DNA of 48,989 nucleotides from Solirubrobacteraceae bacterium (GTDB lineage: Bacteria > Actinomycetota > Thermoleophilia > Solirubrobacterales > Solirubrobacteraceae), in contig JADGPL010000023.1 in the NCBI GenBank assembly GCA_017882455.1, positions 1 through 48,989 on the forward strand. The letters are read 5' to 3'. Positions 1 through 7,312 of this stretch are shown piece by piece; position 1 is the first letter of the stretch, and every line of letters begins with the position of its first letter. A program made the position numbers and the translations under genes. The notes beneath the pieces were generated by a model that searched no databases, was not told the DNA's origin, and worked only from the letters and a program-made list of their open reading frames with translations.

Positions 1-412
1 CCTCCAGCCGATCCAGCACCCTGACCACGATCGCCCTGATCGCATCCTCATGCGCCGCGATCCGCTTCGGCGTGAACCCCGCCTGAAACAAAGCCTTGAC
101 GCGGTCGTGCTTCGGCGGATCCATCCCGATGAACATCGCCCGGGTGAGCTCGATCGGAAGGACTTCAGAGACAGCGGTGACGCCGCCCAGTTCTGAGGAG
201 TAGGTGCGAAAGTCGCGGCTGACCGTGTGGACGTCCTCGGCGGTCGTCACCGACCAGTAGCCGGCCTCGTTCGGGTACTCGGTTATCTGCGCCGTCCAGT
301 GGACGGGGCACTTGTGGCGCAGCTCGCCGAAGAGCTCGTGCGGCGGTCCCTCCTGCCAGTGCTCGCGCTCGCCGACCAGCACATTCTCGAGATCGCTGCC
401 AACCGCCGCCAT
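1..412 (-). CDS. cytochrome P450, N-terminal part (cut by window start)
   Basis: The 137 visible codons encode the N-terminal third of a cytochrome P450 monooxygenase; the gene runs off the window before the heme-binding Cys. The stretch MFIGMDPPKHDR, followed by LFQAGFTPKRI, is the helix C region (heme-propionate-contacting His/Arg) typical of soluble bacterial P450s of the CYP124/125 steroid and fatty-acid type. The ATG at 410-412 has a GGAGGT ribosome site about 6 nt upstream. No membrane anchor is seen. Substrate cannot be assigned from this part. It is transcribed away from the esterase that follows, with about 125 bases between them in which I see no gene. Confidence 0.85.
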   Translation of the reverse strand, partial: MAAVGSDLENVLVGEREHWQEGPPHELFGELRHKCPVHWTAQITEYPNEAGYWSVTTAEDVHTVSRDFRTYSSELGGVTAVSEVLPIELTRAMFIGMDPPKHDRVKALFQAGFTPKRIAAHEDAIRAIVVRVLDRLE

Positions 413-536
413 CGGGGACCTCCGGGATCGTTTGCGCGGGACGGGGCGATATTACTGGCTGATTGGCCAGTTCGGGCGATCGGTCGCGGCTCTTGATCTG
501 AAGAAGCCGGCGAGGCCTCCGTGCGGGGGCGTGAGC

Positions 537-1688
537 TCAGCCCGCGGCTGTCGTCTTGGACGAGACATCGCTCACCGTCGTTGTCTGTGGCGTGCCAGCG
601 CGTTCTCCCTCGCGCAGAGCGCGCCCGGCGAAGGCGAGCATGCTCCCGAGATGGGCGGCGAGTGTTTCCATCGTGTGGCCACCCGCGTAGACGGCGCTCT
701 CGGCCCTTGCCCCCTCGGCGCGCAGCACCGCCGCGAACGGCGCGTTCTCGGACGGGTCGGCGATGTGGTCGGATTCGCCGCCGTACACGAAGGCGTGCAG
801 GCCGAGGCGCGAGATGATCGGCCGGTCGCTGTGCAGCTCGCCTCCCAGGCCGTCGAAGAAGCCGAGCCAGCTCTCGACGGTCCCGAAGCGGTAGGGGTTG
901 CCGAGCGCGACGTTCATGGCGCCGTAGCCGCCCATCGAGTCGCCGGCGATCGCGCGGGCTGCGCGCGCGGGGATGCTGGGCAGCATGCGATCGATCAGTT
1001 CCTGGACTTCGAGGACGTAGCTCTCGTAGTGCATGCCGTCGATGTTGCGCCAGTTGTTGGAGCCCGGCCCCCCCTGGATCATCACGGCGATCATCGGCGG
1101 GATCAGATGGCGGGCGATCAGCTGGTCGAGTTCTTCCTGCAGGCCGAGTTCGAGAAATGCCGTGGCGGGCTGGCTGTTGCCGTGCAGCAGGTAGAGCACC
1201 GGGTAGTGGCGGCTGGTCTCGGCATAGCCGGGAGGCAGGTAGACATAGAAGGAGCCTTCGTGGTGCAGGGCCACCGAGGAGTAGCTCGCGGTGTCGATCG
1301 AGCTGCCGGCCGAGTCGTGGCTGACGGAGCTCAGCGCGGGCAGGGGCGCAGCCTCGGAGGCGAGGGTGCTCTGCAGCGAGAGTGCCCGGTCGGGCGGTGG
1401 CGCTGTGGAGATGCCCAGGAGATGGGCCACACCGAGCCGACCCTGCAACGAGAGCGCAACGGACACCGCCAACAGGCCGCATAGCAGCGTGGTGATCAGG
1501 ACCCGGCGCGCGCGCCCGCCGGCGAGCGGCGTCGCCGGCGAGGCGGCGGGCTCCAGCCGAGGCGGGAAGGCGGGGACCCAGGGCGGTGGCAGCACTTCTG
1601 CCGCCACTGCGCCCTGGCCCGGCCAGCTCCACTCGCCCAGGCTGTCCATCCACACCTGGGTGCGCGAAGCCTTGCTTGCTATGGGCAT
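537..1688 (-). CDS. membrane-anchored alpha/beta-hydrolase esterase (esterase D / antigen 85-like fold)
   Basis: 383 residues. The N-terminal 60 residues are Pro/Ala-rich and probably cytoplasmic; a hydrophobic segment at about 65-85 (VLITTLLCGLLAVSVALSL) anchors the protein, so the catalytic domain is likely outside the membrane. YVYLPPGYAETSRHYPVLYL followed by LHG is the start of a PF00756-type esterase domain; GDSMGGYGAM holds the nucleophile Ser (GxSxG), and the late GGHTMETL carries the probable catalytic His. The family covers carboxylesterases and mycolyltransferase relatives; substrate unknown. The start is uncertain because the basic Pro-rich leader lacks a strong ribosome site. Confidence 0.8.
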   Translation of the reverse strand: MPIASKASRTQVWMDSLGEWSWPGQGAVAAEVLPPPWVPAFPPRLEPAASPATPLAGGRARRVLITTLLCGLLAVSVALSLQGRLGVAHLLGISTAPPPDRALSLQSTLASEAAPLPALSSVSHDSAGSSIDTASYSSVALHHEGSFYVYLPPGYAETSRHYPVLYLLHGNSQPATAFLELGLQEELDQLIARHLIPPMIAVMIQGGPGSNNWRNIDGMHYESYVLEVQELIDRMLPSIPARAARAIAGDSMGGYGAMNVALGNPYRFGTVESWLGFFDGLGGELHSDRPIISRLGLHAFVYGGESDHIADPSENAPFAAVLRAEGARAESAVYAGGHTMETLAAHLGSMLAFAGRALREGERAGTPQTTTVSDVSSKTTAAG

Positions 1689-1761
1689 TCAGGTGATTGA
1701 ACGGCAGCACCGCGCAGAACCCAACCCCTGCACGAAGCCGCCCAGCAAATCGCCACGTCCG

Positions 1762-2406
1762 TCAGCTCGTGCTCCAAACGTTCCCCGTGTCGCCGAAGCC
1801 GAGCGCGCGCTTGGTGGCTTCGGTGAGGTCGAATTCGCGGCCGGCCACATACGGTCCGCGGTCGACAACCGGCACGCGTATCGAGCGCCCGTTGTAGCGC
1901 AGCGTCACGAGGGTGCCGCAGGGCAGCGTCTTGTTGGCCACTCCCAGCGTGGAGCTGGTGAGCGAGCCGCCGCATGCCATCCCGCCGCCGCCTCCATACC
2001 ACGAGGCTCCGGCCAGGCGGTAGACGCTCAGGTGTCCGAGCGGACGGTGGGCCGGGCGCCCGTAGGCGTCGCCGGCGAAGCGCAGGCGCACCCGCTCGCT
2101 GCCGAGACGGCGTGCGGTGAAGCTCAACCGGAAGCGCCCGCCCGCATGCGTATGCGTGCGGGCGATGGTCCTCCAGCCGTGGCCCACGAGCTCCTGCAGG
2201 GCCACCACCCGTCCCGGGCGTCCTTTGCGACCTTCCTGCAGGGCGCCCGCGATGGTGGCCCTTTGGTCGGCGAGGACGTTCAGCTGGGATGTGCCCACCC
2301 TGAGCGTGGTGTGCATGGGTGCTGGGACTGCGGCGGGAGCGGCCGAGAAGACAGCGACCGGGGCCAGCGCCGGCGCAGGCTGCGCGGGCGTCACTGGGAC
2401 GTACAT
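1762..2406 (-). CDS. RlpA-like double-psi beta-barrel cell-wall protein
   Basis: 214 residues. A short Ala/Pro-rich N-terminus is followed by a beta-rich middle region (about 35-130) and a C-terminal RlpA-like double-psi beta-barrel (about 132-214) with ASWYGGGGGMACGG, LPCGTLVTLRYNGR and VPVVDRGPYVAGREFDLT. These match the Gly-Asp-rich barrel of RlpA, a septal peptidoglycan-processing family. The terminal DLTEATKRALGF is the usual RlpA ending. The ATG has AAGGAGGT 11 nt upstream. The leader carries a c-di-AMP riboswitch and, further up, a CRP-like palindrome, the same combination known for mycobacterial rpfA, which supports a role in wall remodelling. The signal peptide is weak, so export is inferred. 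Confidence 0.85.
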   Translation of the reverse strand: MYVPVTPAQPAPALAPVAVFSAAPAAVPAPMHTTLRVGTSQLNVLADQRATIAGALQEGRKGRPGRVVALQELVGHGWRTIARTHTHAGGRFRLSFTARRLGSERVRLRFAGDAYGRPAHRPLGHLSVYRLAGASWYGGGGGMACGGSLTSSTLGVANKTLPCGTLVTLRYNGRSIRVPVVDRGPYVAGREFDLTEATKRALGFGDTGNVWSTS

Positions 2407-2428
2407 CGTGTGGTGAGACCTCCTTCGT

Positions 2429-2585
2429 GTCCACCTACGGGGTTAGCTGTCGGGCTCACGGCCGGCCCCGCACGCGAACTGGACGCGTGTGGGCCGGGCG
2501 TTACGGCCGCAGCAACGGCCGATTCGCCCCATCCGGACCGCCGCTGCGGCGATCTGGCAATGGGTCCCCCGTTCATCTCCATCCA
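2429..2585 (-). promoter_or_regulatory. c-di-AMP riboswitch (ydaO-yuaA type)
   Basis: Read on the minus strand, the leader of the RlpA-like gene contains the conserved blocks of the ydaO motif in order: GGGGGACCCATTGCC, then GGGGCGAATCGG, then TGAGCCCGACAGCTAACC followed by CCGTAGG. A variable GC-rich hairpin lies between the last two. This class binds cyclic di-AMP and usually switches expression off; in Actinomycetota it precedes wall hydrolases and resuscitation factors. The element ends about 20 nt before the start codon, beside the ribosome site. Edges are approximate. Confidence 0.88.
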
Positions 2586-2620
2586 CGGAGACGACTCGGT
2601 GAGTCGAACAATCGTTCGTA

Positions 2621-2626
2621 AGCCTA
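2621..2626 (-). promoter_or_regulatory. -10 element (TAGGCT) for the riboswitch transcript
   Basis: TAGGCT on the minus strand lies 36 bases upstream of the riboswitch. A start site near 2614-2615 would place the centre of the CRP-like palindrome at about -42, the classical class II activator position. No good -35 is present, as expected for an activator-dependent promoter. Inferred from spacing only. Confidence 0.45.
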
Positions 2627-2646
2627 GCGGGTTACAGATCAGCTGA

Positions 2647-2666
2647 TGTGTGATCTGGGTCACACA
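2647..2666. promoter_or_regulatory. CRP/FNR-family operator, TGTGTGA-N6-TCACACA
   Basis: Perfect 7-bp inverted repeat TGTGTGA/TCACACA with a 6-bp spacer, which is the textbook CRP site (TGTGA-N6-TCACA), also used by mycobacterial CRP. It lies between the divergent RlpA-like and EamA-like genes, at about -42 to the former's presumed start and about -99 to the latter's. Confidence 0.7.
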
Positions 2667-2742
2667 TGGGTCATGCGGTTCGGTACGCACGACGTACAGA
2701 CGACTGGCGAATCGGCCAGTGGGCCACGGTCGCGGGAGGAGC

Positions 2743-2748
2743 TAGCTT
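2743..2748 (+). promoter_or_regulatory. -10 element, probable leaderless start
   Basis: TAGCTT followed by 8 bases and the ATG at 2757, the spacing of an actinobacterial leaderless promoter. A purine-rich GGGAGGA lies too far upstream (about 16 nt) to be a normal ribosome site. Confidence 0.45.
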
Positions 2749-2756
2749 GACTGGCG

Positions 2757-3170
2757 ATGCTCCGCTGGCTCGTGCCTACCCTGGTGTACATCGTCGCCGT
2801 GGGGGCGCTTGGAGTCACGAGCAAGCTGGCATTGCGCACGCTCCAATGGCCCGACATGATTCTCTGGAGCGGCGTCGGCTACGTGTTCGTCGCGGCCGTG
2901 CTTCTGGCGATCGGCCAGACCAAGTTGGAGATCGTGACGGGCACCTCCTGGGCGGTGCTGTCGGCGGGCGCGGCGATCGTTGGGCTCGTGGCCCTATATC
3001 TCGCGCTTGGCACCGGGGAGGCGAGCAAGGTCATACCGGTCTCAGCCGCCTACCCCGCCGTCACGCTTGCGCTTTCGGTCTCAGCCCTGTCGGAGCGCGT
3101 GTCGCTGCTGCGCGTCGCCGGGACGGGCCTTGTGATCGCGGGCGTGGTGGTCGTGACGGCGGCTCGCTGA
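2757..3170 (+). CDS. EamA/DMT-family small membrane transporter
   Basis: 137 residues, about half of a full ten-helix drug/metabolite transporter. Four to five hydrophobic helices are visible: LVPTLVYIVAVGALGV, WSGVGYVFVAAVLLAI, VLSAGAAIVGLVALYLAL, the EamA hallmark VIPVSAAYPAVTLALS, and LLRVAGTGLVIAGVVVV at the end. Half-size EamA proteins normally dimerise in antiparallel fashion. Substrate unknown. The gene is transcribed divergently from the RlpA-like gene, sharing a 350-bp control region with the CRP-like site. The next gene begins 76 bp downstream with its own ribosome site. Confidence 0.8.
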   Translation: MLRWLVPTLVYIVAVGALGVTSKLALRTLQWPDMILWSGVGYVFVAAVLLAIGQTKLEIVTGTSWAVLSAGAAIVGLVALYLALGTGEASKVIPVSAAYPAVTLALSVSALSERVSLLRVAGTGLVIAGVVVVTAAR

Positions 3171-3246
3171 GCGAATACGGCGCTTTCGCGCGGATCAGCG
3201 ATAGTCCCTACTCGTCGTCGCTCGCCCAACGTACACAGGAGGCCCG

Positions 3247-3465
3247 ATGCCGATCGACCAGACCAAGCTCGGAAGCGTGGTCGCCGAACAGATGGAGGCC
3301 ATCGAACAGGACCACGCCGGCGAGGACTGCGAGCTTGGCGACGTGATCGTGGTCGTCGAGGTGCTCTGCCCCGACAGCAGGGAGGTTCGGGTGCGCAGCA
3401 ATCCGGCCAGCCACCATGCACGGATCGGACTGCTCACGCAGGCCCTCAGGAACGAATTGGGCTAG
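3247..3465 (+). CDS. small acidic protein of unknown function
   Basis: 72 residues, preceded by AGGAGG 5 nt before the ATG. It begins MPIDQTKLGSVVAEQMEAIE and contains a hydrophobic beta-like stretch DVIVVVEVL followed by RVRSNPASHHARIGLL. No transmembrane segment and no motif I recognise. High third-position GC supports real coding. It lies in a run of plus-strand genes between the EamA-like transporter and a small membrane protein, suggesting co-transcription, but no function can be inferred. Confidence 0.7.
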   Translation: MPIDQTKLGSVVAEQMEAIEQDHAGEDCELGDVIVVVEVLCPDSREVRVRSNPASHHARIGLLTQALRNELG

Positions 3466-3538
3466 ACAATGGTCTGGGCTCGCGCGCGTGGCGCGCCCCG
3501 TGCCCGCAGGCTTGCAAATCAACCCGTCTGGAGATGCC

Positions 3539-3787
3539 GTGATCCTCGCACTGACCTTCTGGAGCCAGCCGCAGGTCTTCACCGACAGCTGGGTCGAACT
3601 CGCCAGCACCGTCACGCTGATCGCCTTCGTGATCGGCGTCTACAGGCACCTCGAATGCCACAAGACCGGCTGCCATCGGCTGGGGCGCTTCACGCACGGG
3701 CGCTACAAGCTCTGTCGCGTGCACCATCCCAACGTTCCCAGCGACGGCCGGATCACCCAGGAGCACATCAACGCCGTCGAGCACTGA
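3539..3787 (+). CDS. small membrane protein with Cys/His-rich tail
   Basis: 82 residues from a GTG with GGAG six nt upstream; the frame is open further 5' but that part reads unlike a protein. A hydrophobic segment, WVELASTVTLIAFVIGVY, lies at about 19-36. It is followed by a tail with the regularly spaced Cys and His residues of HLECHKTGCHRLGRF, then CRVHHP. The Cys/His pattern might bind a metal. Similar short one-helix proteins are common in actinobacterial genomes, but I cannot name a family. The wax ester synthase begins 69 bp downstream. Confidence 0.65.
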   Translation: MILALTFWSQPQVFTDSWVELASTVTLIAFVIGVYRHLECHKTGCHRLGRFTHGRYKLCRVHHPNVPSDGRITQEHINAVEH

Positions 3788-3856
3788 GGCCTCGGCAGAG
3801 ATGTTTTCGCCCAGGTCGTTGACTCGGGCCCGCACAACAGCAACAATCGGCTGGCG

Positions 3857-5407
3857 ATGGCCAACCCCGACCGTTTGACAGCGCTGGACTCGACGTTTCT
3901 GCATCTCGAGGACCACTCGACGGCGCACATGCATGTGGCCTCCGTGATGGTCTTCGAGGGCGAGGCCCCCACTCTGCAGGACCTGATCGACCACGTGATG
4001 GGGCGCCTGCACCTCGTTCCCCGCTACCGCCAGCGCCTGGCCTACGTGCCCCTCGGCCAGGGTCGGCCGGTGTGGGCCGACGATCCCCACTTCAACCCCT
4101 ACTACCACATCCGCCACACAGCATTGCCCAAGCCGGCTGACGAGGAGGCGCTCAAGCAGCTCGCCGGCCGCGTCTTCTCCCAGCGCCTGGACCGCTCGAA
4201 GCCCCTGTGGGAGATCTGGCTCGTGCAGGCCATGGCCGGGGGGCGCTTCGCCATCATCGCCAAGACCCACCACGCCCTCGTGGACGGCATCTCCGGGGTG
4301 GACATCACCACCGTCCTGTTCGACACCGCCCGCGAGCCCGTCGCACCCCCCGCCCCCGCCACGCCCTGGAGCGCCCAGCCGCTGCCGGGTCCCGCCAAGC
4401 TGCTCGGCGAGGCGCTCGTCGAGCGCTCGACCGTGCCCGCCGAGATGCTGCGCGGTGGGCGTGCGCTGCTGCGCCGTCCAAGGCAGGCACTCTCGCAGCT
4501 CAAGGAGGGGCTGACCAGCATCGGCGCCACGACGCTGGCCGGCATCAACGCCCCGGCGCCCCCCAGCCCCTTCAACGTCGACATCGGCCCCCACCGCCGC
4601 TACACCTTCCTCGACGCCGACCTCGCGAGTCTCAAGGCGATCAAGGACTCGCTCGGGGGGACGCTCAACGACGCCGTGCTGGCGTCCGTCAGCCTCGCCC
4701 TCGGTCGCTACCTGCGCAGGCACGACTTCGACACGGACGGCCTCGTGCTCAAGGCGATGGTCCCGGTGTCCGTGCGCACCAAGTCACAGCGTGGCGCCCT
4801 CGGTAACCAGGTGGCCGCCATGTGGGCGCCCCTGCCCGTCGGCGTGGAGAACCCGGCCGAGTGCCTGCGCAAGATCGCAACCGCGATGGAGGACCTCAAG
4901 AAGTCCGGGCAGGCCGTGGGCGCGCAGGTGCTCACCAACCTCGCCGGCTTCGCTCCCCCGACGATCCTCAGCCAGGCCGCGCGGCTGCAGGCTCGCCAGC
5001 CGTTCTTCAACCTCGTCGTCACCAACGTGCCCGGGCCCCAGTTCCCGCTCTACCTGCTCGGTCGCCGCCTCGAGGTGCTCTACCCCGTCGTGCCGCTCGC
5101 CCAGCGCCAGGCTCTGGGGATCGCCGTCATGAGCTACGACGGGCATCTGGGCTTCGGGCTGCTCGGCGACTACGACGCCCTGCCGGACATCGAGACGATC
5201 GCGCGCGATCTCAAGTGGGCGATCGCCGCGCTGTGCCGCGCTGCCGGCGTCAAGCCGCGCGGTGCCCACACGCGCGGATCGCGTGCCGACGCGGCCCACA
5301 AGCCCCGCGCCCCCCGCGCAAGATCGACCCGCGGAGCGGCGGCCGCCAACCGCTCCGCCAACAACTCCGCCAACAGCTCCGCCAGGAAGCCCGCGAGCAC
5401 AGGCTGA
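3857..5407 (+). CDS. wax ester synthase / diacylglycerol acyltransferase (WS/DGAT)
   Basis: 516 residues. Joins acyl-CoA to fatty alcohols or diacylglycerol, making neutral storage lipid. The catalytic HHxxxDG motif is seen as HHALVDGISG near residue 140. Other family landmarks are the start LTALDSTFLHLED, NDAVLASVSLALGRYL and NVPGPQFPLYLLGR. The last 50 residues are a basic Ala/Ser/Asn-rich tail with repeated SANNSANSSA-type units, probably disordered and not part of the usual 450-470-residue family length. The start ATG has no clear ribosome site. nadE follows after 27 bp under its own promoter. Confidence 0.92.
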   Translation: MANPDRLTALDSTFLHLEDHSTAHMHVASVMVFEGEAPTLQDLIDHVMGRLHLVPRYRQRLAYVPLGQGRPVWADDPHFNPYYHIRHTALPKPADEEALKQLAGRVFSQRLDRSKPLWEIWLVQAMAGGRFAIIAKTHHALVDGISGVDITTVLFDTAREPVAPPAPATPWSAQPLPGPAKLLGEALVERSTVPAEMLRGGRALLRRPRQALSQLKEGLTSIGATTLAGINAPAPPSPFNVDIGPHRRYTFLDADLASLKAIKDSLGGTLNDAVLASVSLALGRYLRRHDFDTDGLVLKAMVPVSVRTKSQRGALGNQVAAMWAPLPVGVENPAECLRKIATAMEDLKKSGQAVGAQVLTNLAGFAPPTILSQAARLQARQPFFNLVVTNVPGPQFPLYLLGRRLEVLYPVVPLAQRQALGIAVMSYDGHLGFGLLGDYDALPDIETIARDLKWAIAALCRAAGVKPRGAHTRGSRADAAHKPRAPRARSTRGAAAANRSANNSANSSARKPASTG

Positions 5408-5421
5408 GAGCAGGCCGCGGA

Positions 5422-5427
5422 TACGAT
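5422..5427 (+). promoter_or_regulatory. -10 element, probable leaderless nadE start
   Basis: TACGAT followed by 7 bases and the GTG start of nadE. No separate ribosome site is evident. Confidence 0.5.
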
Positions 5428-5434
5428 CTGTGGG

Positions 5435-7231
5435 GTGCGCCTCGCCCTCTGCCAGATCAATGCCACGGTGGGGGACATCGCCGGCAACGCCGAGCTGATC
5501 CGCACGGGCATCGGCAGGGCGCGTGAGGCCGGCGCCGATCTGGTCCTGTTCCCGGAGCTCGCCCTCACGGGCTATCCGCCCGAGGACCTGCTGCTGAAGG
5601 AGCACTTCCTCGCGGACGCCGCCCACGCGCTGCGTGAGCTCGCCGCCGAGACTCGCGAGGTGGTGGCCGTCGTCGGCTTCCCCGAGCGCGCCGAGGACGT
5701 CTACAACGCCGCCGCCATCCTCGCCGACGGCGCCGTCCACGCCGTCTATCGCAAGGTCTATCTCCCCAACTACGGCGTCTTCGACGAGCAGCGCTACTTC
5801 CAGGCCGGCCCCGGCGGCGCCGTGCTCGACATCGGATCCGAGCGCGTCGGGGTGACCGTGTGCGAGGACATCTGGGAGCCCGGGCCGCCCGCCAGCGAGG
5901 AGAGCCTCGCCGGGGCCACGCTGATCCTCAACATCTCCGCCTCTCCCTACCACGCCGGCAAGGGGGCCGAGCGCGAGCGCATGTTCGCGCAGCGCGCCCG
6001 CGACAACATCGCCTGCTTCGCCTTCTGCGGTCTCGTCGGCGGCCAGGACGAGCTCGTCTTCGACGGGCACTCCTGCGTGATCGACCACACCGGTGCCACG
6101 ATCGCGCGCGCCGCCCAGTTCCGCGAGCAGATGCTCGTCTGCGACGTGGACCTCGCCGCCGCCGCCGCCGCGCGCCTGCGCGACGCCAGCCACCGTCCCG
6201 CCGCCCGGCGCTCCGAGCACAGGGCCGTGACGCTGCCAGCGCTCGCGGGCCCCGCCGCCGCGCGTCCGCGCGGCACCCACGCCGGCGCGCAGCCCGTCCC
6301 GCTCGCCCCCACCCTGCACGAGCTGCTCGCCCCGGTCGAGGCCGAGGTCTACGGCGCGCTCACGCTCGGGCTGCACGACTACGTCACAAAGAACGGCTTC
6401 CAGCACGTCGTGCTCGGCCTCTCCGGCGGGATCGACTCCGCGCTGGTGGCCTGTCTCGCCGTCGACGCGCTCGGGCCCGAGCGGGTCAGCACCACCATCA
6501 TGCCCTCCCCCTACTCCTCCGCCTCCACCCAGCAGGACGCCCGCGCGCTCAGCGCCGCTTTGGGCGTGAACGTCCACGAGCTCCCGATCGAGGCCGTCAT
6601 GGCCGCCTACCGGGACACCCTGGCCGGGCCCTTCGCCGGACGCGAGGAGGACCTGACAGAGGAGAACCTCCAGGCTCGCATCCGCGGCAACCTGCTGATG
6701 GCGCTCTCCAACAAGTTCGGCTGGCTCGTGCTCACCACCGGCAACAAGTCCGAGATGTCCGTCGGCTACACCACCCTCTACGGCGATCTGGCCGGAGGCT
6801 TCGCCGTGATCAAGGACGTGTCCAAGACCCTCGTCTACAGGCTGTGCCGGTGGCGCAACTCGCCCGCCGGGGCGCTCGTCGAGACGCTCGGCGGCGGCGA
6901 CGACGGCCGTGCGGGCGCGGTCGCGAGCCCGATCCCCGACTCGATCATCGGGCGGGCCCCCTCGGCCGAGCTGCGCCACGACCAGCGCGACGAGGACTCC
7001 CTGCCCCCCTACCCGATCCTCGACCGGATCCTCGAGGGCTATGTCGAGCTCGACCGCAGCCGCGAGCAGCTGATCGCGCAGGGACTGGCTGAGCACGACG
7101 TCGACCGCACCATCCAGCTCGTGGATCTCGCCGAGTACAAGCGCCGCCAGGCTCCTCCCGGGATCAAGATCAGCGCCCGCGCCTTCGGTCGCGACCGGCG
7201 CATGCCGATCACCAACCGCTACCGGGGGTAG
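5435..7231 (+). CDS. nadE: glutamine-dependent NAD+ synthetase
   Basis: 598 residues, the two-domain form. The N-terminal nitrilase-fold amidase (1-260) shows all three catalytic positions: Glu in FPELALTGYPPEDLL, Lys in YRKVYLPNYGVF and Cys in VTVCEDIWEPG. It makes ammonia from glutamine. The C-terminal synthetase (about 300-598) has the ATP-pyrophosphatase loop LSGGIDSALVA and TTGNKSEMSVGYTTLYGD, and amidates nicotinate adenine dinucleotide to NAD. The protein is somewhat shorter than the mycobacterial enzyme (about 680). The GTG start is set by the conserved MRLALCQINATVGD opening. It ends convergently with the PEBP lipoprotein gene. Confidence 0.95.
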   Translation: MRLALCQINATVGDIAGNAELIRTGIGRAREAGADLVLFPELALTGYPPEDLLLKEHFLADAAHALRELAAETREVVAVVGFPERAEDVYNAAAILADGAVHAVYRKVYLPNYGVFDEQRYFQAGPGGAVLDIGSERVGVTVCEDIWEPGPPASEESLAGATLILNISASPYHAGKGAERERMFAQRARDNIACFAFCGLVGGQDELVFDGHSCVIDHTGATIARAAQFREQMLVCDVDLAAAAAARLRDASHRPAARRSEHRAVTLPALAGPAAARPRGTHAGAQPVPLAPTLHELLAPVEAEVYGALTLGLHDYVTKNGFQHVVLGLSGGIDSALVACLAVDALGPERVSTTIMPSPYSSASTQQDARALSAALGVNVHELPIEAVMAAYRDTLAGPFAGREEDLTEENLQARIRGNLLMALSNKFGWLVLTTGNKSEMSVGYTTLYGDLAGGFAVIKDVSKTLVYRLCRWRNSPAGALVETLGGGDDGRAGAVASPIPDSIIGRAPSAELRHDQRDEDSLPPYPILDRILEGYVELDRSREQLIAQGLAEHDVDRTIQLVDLAEYKRRQAPPGIKISARAFGRDRRMPITNRYRG

Positions 7232-7312
7232 TCTGGCTATAGAGCAGCGAGACCGGGCGGAATCCCGATTCGGGTGCCGCTCCAGCCGGTGTGCTCGTCG
7301 ACGGTCCTCCTT

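Noticed and set aside
312-1484. Long plus-strand frame opposite the esterase
   Set aside because: Antisense shadow of a high-GC gene; the minus-strand frame has clear hydrolase motifs.
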